Source of the DNA: Alphaproteobacteria bacterium
Lineage (GTDB): Bacteria; Pseudomonadota; Alphaproteobacteria; UBA3830
DNA length: 46,237 nt
Reading direction: 5' to 3'
Assembly (NCBI GenBank): GCA_025998595.1
Contig: BNWE01000002.1
Location: 1-46,237 of the forward strand
This document shows positions 23,610-31,623 of the stretch, in pieces. The notes below the pieces were generated by a model. That model worked only from the letters and a program-made list of their open reading frames with translations, ran no database searches and was not told the DNA's origin. Position numbers and translations under genes: made by a program. Numbering within the stretch: position 1 is the stretch's first letter; every line of letters starts with the position of its first letter.

Positions 23610-26093
23610 ATGCGTCTAGTAATCGTAGAGTCTCCGGCGAAAGCGAAGACAATTAATAAATATCTCGGAAAAGATTACTCGGTGATGGCCAGCTACGGTC
23701 ATATTCGAGATTTGCTAGCGAAAAACGGAAGCGTAAAGCCGGACGACAATTTCTCCATGGTTTGGGAAATCAGCGATCGCGGTAAGAAATGTATCAGCGA
23801 TATATCTAAGCAATTGAAGTCCTGTGATGAATTGCTGCTTGCTACCGACCCTGATCGAGAGGGAGAGGCCATTTCGTGGCACATAAGAGAAGTACTGAAT
23901 GAAAGTAGAAAGTTGGCGATTCCGGTTCGGAGAATTGTTTTTCACGAAATAACGAAGAACGCCATAAAAGAAGCCATCGCTCATCCGAGGGACATAGATA
24001 TTGGGCTGGTCGATTCCTATTTGGCTCGTCGAGCTCTGGATTATCTGGTTGGCTTTACAATTTCTCCAATTTTATGGAGAAAGCTGCCGGGAAGTAAGTC
24101 CGCCGGCCGAGTGCAGTCTGTCGCTCTTCGAATTGTCGTCGATCGGGAAGTCGAGATAGAGCAATTTGAATCGCAGGAATATTGGACGATTGAAGCTAAA
24201 TTTGCAGCAAAAAACAAGAAGATATTCGGTGCAAAACTAACTCATTTCGAAGGAAAAAAGCTGGGGAAATTTTCGGTAAATAATCAGGAAGACGCCTTTC
24301 GCATAAGAGATGCTCTTCTAACTCAGGATTTTATCGTGACTTCCACAGAGGAGAAGACCGTAAAGCGGAATCCTGCGCCTCCATTTATAACATCGACATT
24401 GCAGCAGGAAGCATCACGCAAACTGGGATTTACCGCGAAAAAAACCATGCAGGTGGCGCAAAACCTCTACGAAGGTATTGATGTCGGCGGAGAAACAATC
24501 GCGTTAATCACATACATGAGAACGGATAGCATAAATTTGTCCAAGGAAGCAATTGAAAAGATTAGAAATTTAATATCGACGAAATATGGGAATGATTTCA
24601 TTCCATCGACTCCACGCGTTTACAAAACAAAAGTGAAAAATGCCCAGGAGGCCCACGAAGCTGTTCGCCCCGTCGATGCAGACATAGCTCCCGAATCACT
24701 CAAGGGAAAGCTAAGCGCCGATCAGCTCAGGCTATATACATTGATCTGGAAGCGTGCCGTTGCTTCCCAAATGTCTTCGGCGGAATTTAATCAGGTGCAG
24801 GCTGATATTTCTGATATCCAAACTACGAATAATGTATTTAGAGCCGTTGGAAGCACTCTGAAATTCGAGGGATTTCTCAAGGTATACGTGGAAGGAAAAG
24901 ATGAATCCGATCAGCCGGAAGACGAAGAGGCGGAAGGCATACTTCCTCCATTGGCCAAAGGCGACGAAGTCGGGAAGAGGGCCATCGAATCATTTCAGCA
25001 TTTTACCACGCCGCCTCCGCGATTTTCCGAAGCCAGTTTGGTAAAAAAACTGGAGGAGTTGGGAATCGGTAGACCGTCCACCTACGCCACCATATTGCAA
25101 GTTCTGCGGGACAGGGGGTACGTGAAGCTGGAACACAAGCATTTCGTTCCGGAAATTAGGGGAAGGCTTGTCACGTCATTTCTCATGAGTTTCTTCGATA
25201 AGTATCTGGAATATGGCTTTACGGCGGATATGGAGCAGTCGCTGGACGATGTTTCCAACGGCACTAAACCGAAGCTAGATCTGTTGATGGATTTCTGGAC
25301 AGGATTTTGCGGCTACGTTAGCAATACGAAAGGAATAACCATAACCAACGTCATCGATCGATTGAACGAATCTCTGGGATCGTTTTTGTTTAAATCCAAC
25401 GAAGATGGAACTCTGAATAGAGTCTGCCCCGAGTGTAAAGCCGGTGAACTGAGCTTGAAAATAGGCAAATACGGGTCTTTTCTGGGATGCTCAAGATATC
25501 CGGAATGCAACTATGTCAACAGGCTGGATTCCTCGCAGCAAAACGCAGAGGGTGATGCCGCTGCAATCGAAGCGGCGGAATATCCGAAATTCTTGGGAGT
25601 TTCTCCGGACGATCAAATGGAAGTCTCTTTGCGCAAGGGACCCTATGGCTTGTATGTTCAAAAGGATGTGAAAACGCCGCCGATGGCTCCGGAAGAACAG
25701 GCTGAACAATCGGCCGAGAAGCCAACGAAAAAAGTGGCCCAAAAGGATGCGAAAGCAACGCCGGTGTCGGAGAAACCAGCGGGAAAATCGAAGAAAAAAG
25801 TGGCCAAGAAAGATACCGCTCCGAAGCCAATTCGCTCTTCCATTCCGAAATTCATCGATCCATCTAAAATGGATTTGAATACGGCTCTATGGCTCTTGAA
25901 GTTGCCGAATTCACTCGGAACCTACGAAAACGATGACGTGAAAGTTGGCATAGGAAAATTCGGCCCGTACATACTATTTCGGGAAAAATACATATCCATA
26001 AGAAAACCGGAAGATGTACTGACCATGACTCTGGACAACGCCGTGGAAATTATCAAAAACCGTAGAGAACGGAAGCCGCCTGAGAAGAAGTGA
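23610..26093 (+). CDS. topA: DNA topoisomerase I, copy 2
   Basis: The protein is identical over all 827 residues to copy 1 at 18287-20770, with the same upstream 500 bp including the extended -10 element, so both copies should be expressed alike. TOPRIM acidic residues (Asp80, Asp82), Tyr302 and the zinc ribbon are intact. It faces the intact outer-membrane-protein gene, convergently, with a dispersed repeat between them. That neither copy has decayed points to a very recent event, to selection for dosage, or to an assembly artefact. Confidence 0.95.
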   Translation: MRLVIVESPAKAKTINKYLGKDYSVMASYGHIRDLLAKNGSVKPDDNFSMVWEISDRGKKCISDISKQLKSCDELLLATDPDREGEAISWHIREVLNESRKLAIPVRRIVFHEITKNAIKEAIAHPRDIDIGLVDSYLARRALDYLVGFTISPILWRKLPGSKSAGRVQSVALRIVVDREVEIEQFESQEYWTIEAKFAAKNKKIFGAKLTHFEGKKLGKFSVNNQEDAFRIRDALLTQDFIVTSTEEKTVKRNPAPPFITSTLQQEASRKLGFTAKKTMQVAQNLYEGIDVGGETIALITYMRTDSINLSKEAIEKIRNLISTKYGNDFIPSTPRVYKTKVKNAQEAHEAVRPVDADIAPESLKGKLSADQLRLYTLIWKRAVASQMSSAEFNQVQADISDIQTTNNVFRAVGSTLKFEGFLKVYVEGKDESDQPEDEEAEGILPPLAKGDEVGKRAIESFQHFTTPPPRFSEASLVKKLEELGIGRPSTYATILQVLRDRGYVKLEHKHFVPEIRGRLVTSFLMSFFDKYLEYGFTADMEQSLDDVSNGTKPKLDLLMDFWTGFCGYVSNTKGITITNVIDRLNESLGSFLFKSNEDGTLNRVCPECKAGELSLKIGKYGSFLGCSRYPECNYVNRLDSSQQNAEGDAAAIEAAEYPKFLGVSPDDQMEVSLRKGPYGLYVQKDVKTPPMAPEEQAEQSAEKPTKKVAQKDAKATPVSEKPAGKSKKKVAKKDTAPKPIRSSIPKFIDPSKMDLNTALWLLKLPNSLGTYENDDVKVGIGKFGPYILFREKYISIRKPEDVLTMTLDNAVEIIKNRRERKPPEKK

Positions 26094-26094
26094 G

Positions 26095-26193
26095 CCAACG
26101 TGACGTTGGATCCGTTTACTGCTTCGCCTCCGATTAAAATGTATGCGAGATGTACTTGCGATACAGAGCTTTTTCCTAGAGTATATTTTTCAC
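26095..26193 (+). repeat. Half palindromic element after topA, duplicate
   Basis: Second copy of 20772-20870, created by the 5.2-kb duplication. The 15-bp quasi-palindrome is at 26095-26109. Confidence 0.7.
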
Positions 26194-26253
26194 CAATTCA
26201 CTGTATGAATAAGGACTTTCTCTCCTGGATCCTACGCCACTTTGTGGCTCTGA

Positions 26254-26361
26254 ATGACGAGAAACTCTAAAATTACCGTCATCCAGAAGAGCGTAGCGAC
26301 ATCTGGATCCAGGGCTACAAAAGAAGCGCTCACGACGACGCTGCACCTCTAGGAAATAGCC
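26254..26361 (-). repeat. Dispersed repeat (GGCTATTTCCTAGAG family), duplicate of copy 2
   Basis: Identical to 20931-21038 and part of the 5.2-kb duplication. It lies 10 bp past the stop of the outer-membrane-protein gene and may serve as its 3' end. Confidence 0.75.
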
Positions 26362-26371
26362 ATGCAATGCT

Positions 26372-27268
26372 CTATAGGCAATTTATGTTGTAGACAACCA
26401 ATGCGCGAACGTTCCAGCCGCCGGTAGTTTTCGCTTTTAATTCAGTATTGCCTAAAACATTAATGTGAGCATTAACAGCATCATGGTTACAATCAGAGCT
26501 TATGTTATATTTTCCGTTAAATGTCTTTTTTGAAGCAAATCTGTATTCTGCCTCTAAACGAGCAGACAATTTCTTACCAAACGCCTTTTCTACACCCAGA
26601 GCAATGGCCGGAGCAAACTTCGCAATTTTTACATCAGATCCAAACGTTTTTTTTAAAGTCTCAGTGTCTTCTAGATCGTCAGACTCAAATCTAGTTGAAG
26701 TATATGAAGCCATTAATTTGGTATAGAACAATGTATTTATGTTACGATTGTAATAACCAAGCCTTAGCCCCAAAGATGGACTTACAGCTGACATTTTTAT
26801 ATCATCTTTACGCTTTGAGGAACCGAAATCACACATAACTTCTCCGCCGAGATAGAAATTATTTGCAAAAACCTTTCCGCCACCAAACGCCAAAGTGCCT
26901 ATAAAACGGCTATGATTTAGACTGACGTGTTTACCAGCAGCGCCCTTCCGAATATCGTTAATATCATCAGCGGAAATATAATCAGTGACATCAATACCAT
27001 TAATGTAGAGACGGTTGTTAGTGAAATTTATCGGAGCGTTCACGCTTCCACCAGGTCCAGTCACAGTGACACATGAGCCATTTGCGAGAGTTGCCTTTAC
27101 ATCCGCCTCATGCTTATAGAAGCTTCCGCCGATACCGGCTGCAACATACACACCGTTAAATGGGCAATAACCTGCGTCTTCGGTCTGCTTTTCCTGAGCA
27201 TGTTGATCTGCGCTTACGACTGCAACCGATAAAAATCCAGCGATTGCAGACAATAGAACTTTCTTCAT
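26372..27268 (-). CDS. Outer-membrane beta-barrel surface protein
   Basis: A 298-residue protein with a signal peptide (MKKVLLSAIAGFLSVAVVSA, cut before DQ). The mature part alternates polar and hydrophobic residues in short strands and is rich in Gly, Tyr, Phe and Asn. Strand-like segments include GVYVAAGIGGSFY at the start, FIGTLAFGGGKVFANNFYLG and APAIALGVEKAF in the middle, and GGWNVRALVVYNINC at the end, where many barrels end in an aromatic residue instead. This is the build of eight-stranded OmpA/OmpW-like or Anaplasmataceae surface-antigen-like barrels. A strong promoter lies upstream. Several cysteines (about 35 and 67, and the penultimate residue) are unusual for a barrel. The 3' third is duplicated at 21049-21342. 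Confidence 0.8.
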   Translation of the reverse strand: MKKVLLSAIAGFLSVAVVSADQHAQEKQTEDAGYCPFNGVYVAAGIGGSFYKHEADVKATLANGSCVTVTGPGGSVNAPINFTNNRLYINGIDVTDYISADDINDIRKGAAGKHVSLNHSRFIGTLAFGGGKVFANNFYLGGEVMCDFGSSKRKDDIKMSAVSPSLGLRLGYYNRNINTLFYTKLMASYTSTRFESDDLEDTETLKKTFGSDVKIAKFAPAIALGVEKAFGKKLSARLEAEYRFASKKTFNGKYNISSDCNHDAVNAHINVLGNTELKAKTTGGWNVRALVVYNINCL

Positions 27269-27642
27269 AATTAAAGTACTCCCTAAAAAAATTAACTAAA
27301 TGCAATCATATAGTTCTTTTTTAAATTATGCAACATACAGGGATAATTTAATTATTTTGTGTTGTAAAAAGGCAACGTTCATAAAAGCAAAAATCCATAC
27401 AAAACAATAGGATGCGGCAAAGGTAAATACGTGAAGCTGTTTGTTTTTGCGTTGTATATACCGAATTAATTTAGAATTGTGGATTTTGCTCAACTGGATC
27501 CCGACGGTGCTTGCAATCAGAGACCCGAATTGGCGTGGAATCCAGAAAAAAAAAACAACTTTTCAATTGTAAAGGAGTATATTGATTAACAATTTGGTTG
27601 AGTTTAATGTGCTCTGGTAATAATCTTTATTAAGGGAGTGAT
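27269..27642. other. Divergent intergenic region omp/iscS
   Basis: It holds the omp promoter, a stretch CTGGATCCC ... GGAATCCAG (about 27488-27534) with inverted ends, and CCAGAAAAAA...CAACTT-TCAATT (27531-27566) that recurs at about 36957-36991. A candidate iscS promoter is TTGGTT (27594-27599), 18 bp, TAATAA (27618-27623), with TGG just before the -10. No gene is seen, and no iscR precedes iscS. Confidence 0.5.
27305..27333 (-). promoter_or_regulatory. Promoter of the outer-membrane-protein gene
   Basis: Read on the minus strand, TTGCAT (27328-27333), a 17-bp spacer and TATGAT (27305-27310) lie 37 bp before the start codon, followed by AGGGAG. It is close to the sigma-70 consensus. Confidence 0.65.
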
Positions 27643-28821
27643 ATGAAGACTATGGATAGGCGTATATACATGGATTACCAGGCGACAACTCCATGTGACA
27701 AGAGAGTGTTAGATAAAATGTTGCCGTATTTCTGTGAAGAGTATGGAAATCCCCATTCCACGAGTCATATGATGGGAGCAACTGCCGCCGAAGCGGTGGA
27801 ATGTGCCCGCCATAAGGTGGCAAAACTCGTTGGTGTTTCCGATGCTAGGGAAATAGTTTTTACGTCTGGAGCCACAGAATCATGTAACATAGCCATACAG
27901 GGGGTACCGAAATTCTATCGGGAAAAGGGAAATCGAATCATTACCACTGCTGTTGAGCACAAATGTGTATTAGAGGCGTGTGCAGCAATGTCTCGGGAAG
28001 GATTTGATGTTGTGTTTCTGCCTGTTCAGAGTAACGGCATCATTGATATGGATGCTCTGAAAAATGCCATGACTGATCAAGCAGTGTTGGTTTCTATCGC
28101 CTGGGTAAACAACGAAATCGGCGTCTGTCAGCCCATCGAAGAAATAAGCAAGCTATGCAAAGAACGCGGAGTGATATTTCATTCGGATGCTGCTCAGGCG
28201 GTTGGCAAGGTCAAAGTCGATGCATCTTTGGTGGATCTCATGAGCATATCTGGCCATAAGGTATACGGTCCCAAGGGAATTGGAGCGCTGTACGTGCGAA
28301 TACAACCGCGGATACGTCTTGTTCCACTGTTTTTCGGAGGTGGACAGGAGCGCGGTATTCGTTCCGGTACATTGCCGACTCCGTTGTGTGTGGGACTTGG
28401 TGAGGCCTGCGAGATTGCCCTGTCGGAGATGGACGAGGAGTACAAACGCCTAACCGAGTTTAAGGATTATTTCATAAAAAAGATTTTCGATAACCTGAAA
28501 AAGGTGTATCTTAATGGTGATAGGGAAAAAAGAATTCCAGGCTGTTTGAACTTTAGCTTCGAAGGAGTCGAAGGAGAAGCGGTGATGCTCGGTATGCAAA
28601 ATGTCTGCATATCGTCTGGGTCTGCGTGCACATCGAAAACGCTGGAGCCTTCGCATGTTTTGAAGGCCGTTTCCATTCGTGAAGATCTGGCACATTCGTC
28701 TCTGCGGATAGGACTTGGAAGATTTACGACGTTTGATGAAGTGGAATACGTGTCATCAAAGCTAATAGAGGTTGTAAACAGATTGAGAGAGATGAGTGCG
28801 ATTTGGTCCGAGCCGGACTAG
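27643..28821 (+). CDS. iscS: Cysteine desulfurase IscS
   Basis: PLP enzyme that takes sulfur from cysteine as a persulfide and hands it to IscU for iron-sulfur cluster assembly. At 392 residues it is slightly shorter than E. coli IscS. Seen: YMDYQATTPCDKRVLDKMLP, GNPHSTSHMMG, TSGATESCNIAI, VEHKCVLE, HSDAAQAVGK, the PLP lysine in SGHKVYGPKG (Lys206), GGGQERGIRSGT and the persulfide loop SSGSACTSK (Cys329). A strong site AAGGGAG stands 4 bases before ATG. It is first in iscS-iscU-[rpn]-iscA-hscB-hscA-fdx; the IscR repressor gene usually at the head is absent. Confidence 0.96.
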   Translation: MKTMDRRIYMDYQATTPCDKRVLDKMLPYFCEEYGNPHSTSHMMGATAAEAVECARHKVAKLVGVSDAREIVFTSGATESCNIAIQGVPKFYREKGNRIITTAVEHKCVLEACAAMSREGFDVVFLPVQSNGIIDMDALKNAMTDQAVLVSIAWVNNEIGVCQPIEEISKLCKERGVIFHSDAAQAVGKVKVDASLVDLMSISGHKVYGPKGIGALYVRIQPRIRLVPLFFGGGQERGIRSGTLPTPLCVGLGEACEIALSEMDEEYKRLTEFKDYFIKKIFDNLKKVYLNGDREKRIPGCLNFSFEGVEGEAVMLGMQNVCISSGSACTSKTLEPSHVLKAVSIREDLAHSSLRIGLGRFTTFDEVEYVSSKLIEVVNRLREMSAIWSEPD

Positions 28822-28825
28822 CATT

Positions 28826-28946
28826 AATGGCTTCGCCACCAGCTAAAAGGCATGCGTGCGCTCTCTTCAATGCCAAGGTTGCAGAGTACAACTCGCATAC
28901 GTTTCGGAAGGTAGTAAAAATAAACGGATCCAACGTCACGTTGGTG
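28826..28946 (-). repeat. Palindromic element (SVTLDPF family) between iscS and iscU
   Basis: The right end CCAACGTCACGTTGG (28930-28944) is preceded by AAACGGAT as in mvaD. The left part (TAATGGCTTCGCCACC ... GGCATGC) matches the interior of the fcl element (TAATGGCTTCGCTACC ... GGTATGC). It fills most of the 141-bp iscS-iscU spacer and would be transcribed as a hairpin in the operon mRNA. The last 15 bp leave room for GGAG before iscU. Confidence 0.7.
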
Positions 28947-28962
28947 GTATAGGAGTGTTTAT

Positions 28963-29367
28963 ATGGGTTATTCGAAAGAAGTTATGGATCGCTATAAGAA
29001 TCCTAAAAATGTCGGAAAGTTAGATGAAAATGATAGGAATGTTGGTACTTCGGTAGTTGGCTCTCCCAGCTGTGGTGACGTAATAAAGTTTCAAATTAAA
29101 GTCGACGATGACGGGAAAATATCCGATGCAAAATTTAAGGCGTTTGGATGTGGGGCAGCAATAGCGTCGAGCGCATTGGTGGCAGAATGGGTACATGGAA
29201 AGAATCTCGATGAGGCCAAGTGTATAACCAATGAAGAAGTGGCAGAGTATCTCTCTCTTCCTCCGGTGAAGGCGCATTGTTCCGTTCTAGTAGAAGAAGC
29301 GGTGACCAAAGCTATCGAGGATTATCTATCTAAAAAGGAGAACACGAACTCCGGTGAAGGTGCATAG
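28963..29367 (+). CDS. iscU: Iron-sulfur cluster scaffold IscU
   Basis: Scaffold on which IscS-derived sulfur and iron form a 2Fe-2S cluster, later released with HscA/HscB. 134 residues. The three ligand cysteines are Cys37 (GSPSCGD, with Asp39), Cys63 (FGCGAAIASS) and Cys106 (KAHCSVL). LPPVK at about 99-103 is the HscA recognition motif. The start ATGGGTTATTCG follows GGAG. The last residues (NTNSGEGA) are not family sequence: they come from reading into a diverged second copy of the gene's own 3' end (29357-29411), created around the rpn insertion. Function should be unaffected, as the change is beyond the conserved core. Confidence 0.96.
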   Translation: MGYSKEVMDRYKNPKNVGKLDENDRNVGTSVVGSPSCGDVIKFQIKVDDDGKISDAKFKAFGCGAAIASSALVAEWVHGKNLDEAKCITNEEVAEYLSLPPVKAHCSVLVEEAVTKAIEDYLSKKENTNSGEGA

Positions 29368-29500
29368 CGCCGTTCTGGTGGAGAAAGCCGTGAGCAAAGC
29401 CACTAAGGCGTCGCGCAAGATCAACTTGTGCGAGTTATTGATGGAGCATTTTGTAGTTCTATGTTTCGAAACAAAAAATTATTCTTGTCATTCTGGAGCT
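29357..29500 (+). repeat. Diverged repeat of iscU 3' end and spacer
   Basis: CCGGTGAAGG-GCAT...CCGTTCT-GT-GA from 29357 matches iscU codons starting at about 29266 with substitutions and stops. The following stretch (GCGCAAGATCAACTTG ... CTATGTTTCGAAAC) matches 30423-30478 on the far side of rpn (CGCAAGAACAAATTGG ... CCATGTTTCAAAG). TTATCTAT-TAAAA-GGAGAACA at 29322 likewise matches 30512-30535. So rpn sits between two diverged copies of the original iscU-iscA junction. Confidence 0.7.
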
Positions 29501-29548
29501 TGATGTGGTACCATATATTGTAGTGTGTAAATTATTGTAGGGTTTTGG

Positions 29549-30415
29549 ATGGGTTCGGTTGCTGGCGATTTAGTATTTAAATTAATTTTTAGTGACTCTC
29601 GCAGTAAAAAAATGCTGATTCATTTGTTGAATAGTATTATTGTCGGAGCAAAAGATAATCCAATAGTGGATTTGCAGATTCGAAAAACAGAGCTGATTCC
29701 AGAATTTCTTGGTGGAAAGGAAGTGCGTCTAGATATTTTTGCAGAAGCATCTGACAAGCGCCGTATAAATGTGGAGATCCAACGACAAAGTCAAAGTTAT
29801 TTTGTAAAACGCTCTTTGTTCCACTGGGCTGAGATATATTTTCAACAGCTGCCAAAGGGTGGGAAGTTTTTGGAACTTTGTCAAACTGTATGCATAAACA
29901 TACTCGAGGAGAGCATATTTAAAGATGATCGTTTTTGGCACAAATATCACCTGAGAGAGGACGAGACTTACGAGCTTTTGACCGACGTGGAGGAAATTCA
30001 TTTTCTAGAGTTAGCTAAAATGAAAGAGTACCAAAAGGATAATCCTGTTACATGGTGGCTTGAGTATATCAAGAACCCGCATTCTGAGGTGGTAGATAAG
30101 ATAGGCGAATTTGAGCCAATAATAAAGGAGGCAGTGAAAATGTTTGATATTGTATCATCAGATCCAGCTACACAAGAGCTTATTCGAATTAGAAATGATG
30201 GAGAGCATGAGTACAACTCCGCTATGTGGGAAGCAGAAATGAAAGGCGAAGCAAGAGGCGAAGCAAGAGGCGAAGCGAGAGGCGAAGCAAAAGGCAGAAT
30301 GGAAGGCATTAAAGAAGCTGCCAAGAAAATGCTATTAGCAGGTATCGAATCAAGTATTGTAGCAAGTTCTCTTGGTCTTTCTACTTCTGAGATCCAATCA
30401 CTTAGTCGGAGTTAA
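29549..30415 (+). CDS. Rpn-family recombination-promoting nuclease (PD-(D/E)XK)
   Basis: A 288-residue protein of the Rpn/transposase_31 group: small PD-(D/E)XK endonucleases encoded in many dispersed copies. Catalytic pattern: Asp62 in EVRLDIFAEA, then Glu76 and Gln78 in INVEIQ. WAEIYFQQLPKGG and FLELAKM are further family landmarks. Near residue 230 is a run of four-residue repeats (GEAR/GEAR/GEAR/GEAK) encoded by 12-bp repeats, which can change length by slippage, then a helical tail with SSLGLSTSEIQSLSR. It interrupts the isc operon in the same direction, between diverged copies of the iscU-iscA junction. A deleted relative is at 4698-5113. In E. coli, Rpn proteins stimulate RecA-independent recombination. 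Confidence 0.85.
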   Translation: MGSVAGDLVFKLIFSDSRSKKMLIHLLNSIIVGAKDNPIVDLQIRKTELIPEFLGGKEVRLDIFAEASDKRRINVEIQRQSQSYFVKRSLFHWAEIYFQQLPKGGKFLELCQTVCINILEESIFKDDRFWHKYHLREDETYELLTDVEEIHFLELAKMKEYQKDNPVTWWLEYIKNPHSEVVDKIGEFEPIIKEAVKMFDIVSSDPATQELIRIRNDGEHEYNSAMWEAEMKGEARGEARGEARGEAKGRMEGIKEAAKKMLLAGIESSIVASSLGLSTSEIQSLSRS

Positions 30416-30549
30416 TGGCTTACGCAAGAACAAATTGGATGAGTTGTTGTTGGAGATTTTGCGATTCCATGTTTCAAAGCGAAGAGTCGCTCAAGTTATT
30501 CTTGCGCTGATCTTAAGGGTTATCTATATAAAAGGGAGAACATGAATTA

Positions 30550-30912
30550 ATGGAAAAAATAATAAATATTACGGATTTCGCAAAGGATTTCTTTAAAAAA
30601 TCAATCTCGGACGAGGAATGCTTTGGTATAAGGGTTGATATCGCTTCTGGAGGCTGTCATGGAATGAGTTATCTCATTGATTTTGCTAAAGAAGTTGATT
30701 CGGCAGATGTCCTAATGGAGGATGATGGTCTAAATGTTTACATAGCTCCGAAGGCGATGATTTTTGTCGCTGGAATGACCGTGGATTACCGAAAAACGGC
30801 CATGGGAGGGTCAATTATTTTCGAAAATCCCAATGCAAAACAAACTTGTTCCTGTGGAAAATCGTTCCAAACAGACGGATCTGCCTGTACTGGATCCTGC
30901 TGTAGTAATTAG
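30550..30912 (+). CDS. iscA: A-type iron-sulfur carrier IscA
   Basis: HesB/IscA-type carrier that passes iron-sulfur clusters (or iron) to target proteins. 120 residues. The three conserved cysteines are present: Cys36 in SGGCHGMSY, and Cys100 and Cys102 in TCSCGKSF, matching the spacing in IscA. FENPNAKQ before the last pair is typical. The tail adds CTGSCC, an extra Cys-rich end not usual for the family. The original iscU stop and iscA start overlapped in TTAATGG, which survives at 30547-30553. Confidence 0.93.
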   Translation: MEKIINITDFAKDFFKKSISDEECFGIRVDIASGGCHGMSYLIDFAKEVDSADVLMEDDGLNVYIAPKAMIFVAGMTVDYRKTAMGGSIIFENPNAKQTCSCGKSFQTDGSACTGSCCSN

Positions 30913-30915
30913 TGG

Positions 30916-31623
30916 ATGATTCGCTGCATGAATTACTTTGACGTGCTTGAAATTCCAGTATCCTATAAAATCGATGAGCAGGTGGTTACTCGCATCTACC
31001 TTGAAAAGCAACGCAAATTCCACCCCGACATGGCCAGCGTGACGCTGGATCCGTTTACTGCTACAGAATCTGTTGCGACATCGAAAATAATGCCGGTATA
31101 CGCTGAAACTAATATCGATAGCATTAGTGCATGTGCTGCAAGCACCGTCACGTTGGTGAATGACGGTAGCTTTAGTGTTTCTCGTCATCCAGAGGAGCGT
31201 AGCGACGTAGGGAACCACAACAACACCAATTCCGATTCAGCAATAGAAAATGCCTATGTCACAGACAATGAAGCAGAAAGCGTGTCAAGCGTCACGCTTG
31301 TTAATGAAGCATATACTGTAATTATGAATCCAATTTTGAGGGCAGAATATTTTCTGAGACTAAATGGAATCGATCCAGATGCCATAACAGCATCAGAAAA
31401 CGCTATGGAAATGCTCAATATAAGTGAGCAATATGAATCAATAGATTCCGATGTCGAAAAAGAAAAGTTTTTCGCTCGTCTTAATGAACGTATGTTAAGC
31501 TTATTGGAATTTCTCTATAAATCCGAGGATGATATACGGGCGTTTAGTAATAATTTTATGCTACTACGTTTTATAAAGTCGTTTTTAGAAAAGGTTGCGC
31601 CGAATGCTTATAGTGGGAATTGA
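30916..31623 (+). CDS. hscB: Co-chaperone HscB with an 89-codon element in the J domain
   Basis: J-domain partner that delivers IscU to HscA and stimulates its ATPase. The J domain begins at MNYFDVLEIP (alternative start ATG 30928) and has the HPD motif (RKFHPD, residues 36-38). Directly after it, residues about 40-129 are foreign: SVTLDPFTAT at one end, a nested VSRHPEERSDVGN, and SVTLVN at the other. The normal sequence resumes with NEAYTVIMNPILRAEYFLRL and continues through the C-terminal IscU-binding helices. The total of 235 residues exceeds the usual 170-175 by roughly the insert. The frame is kept and no stop is introduced, so a working protein with a long loop is plausible. The end overlaps hscA by 20 bp. 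Confidence 0.88.
   Translation: MIRCMNYFDVLEIPVSYKIDEQVVTRIYLEKQRKFHPDMASVTLDPFTATESVATSKIMPVYAETNIDSISACAASTVTLVNDGSFSVSRHPEERSDVGNHNNTNSDSAIENAYVTDNEAESVSSVTLVNEAYTVIMNPILRAEYFLRLNGIDPDAITASENAMEMLNISEQYESIDSDVEKEKFFARLNERMLSLLEFLYKSEDDIRAFSNNFMLLRFIKSFLEKVAPNAYSGN
31034..31300 (+). repeat. Composite palindromic element inside hscB
   Basis: Outer ends are CCAGCGTGACGCTGG (31034-31048) and CAAGCGTCACGCTTG (31286-31300). An inner related end lies at about 31143-31157 (CACCGTCACGTTGGTG). From about 31155 to 31215 a second dispersed repeat is embedded (GAATGACGGTAGC ... CTCGTCATCCAGAGGAGCG ... CGACGTAGGG). The length of 267 bp is exactly 89 codons. Confidence 0.85.

Larger units (their letters stand above)
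21436..26665 (+). repeat. Copy 2 of a 5,230-bp direct duplication
   Basis: Matches 16113-21342 at an offset of 5,323 bp. The left border lies inside the divL-like gene at ATGACG, the right border inside the outer-membrane-protein gene at CTCAGT (26660-26665), past which the intact gene continues. Confidence 0.95.

Noticed and set aside
16113..26665. Transposon-mediated origin of the 5.2-kb duplication
   Set aside because: No insertion sequence or long repeat lies at the borders; the joins have only 6-base matches and an inverted topA piece, which transposition does not produce.
30240..30295. Short-period repeat in rpn as a possible CRISPR-like array
   Set aside because: It is a run of 12-bp units coding for GEAR within one open frame, with no spacers.
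29998..30324. Minus-strand open frame of 108 codons opposite rpn
   Set aside because: Its serine/alanine/proline-rich translation is the antisense of the rpn GEAR repeats and catalytic region; no ribosome-binding site and no independent signal.
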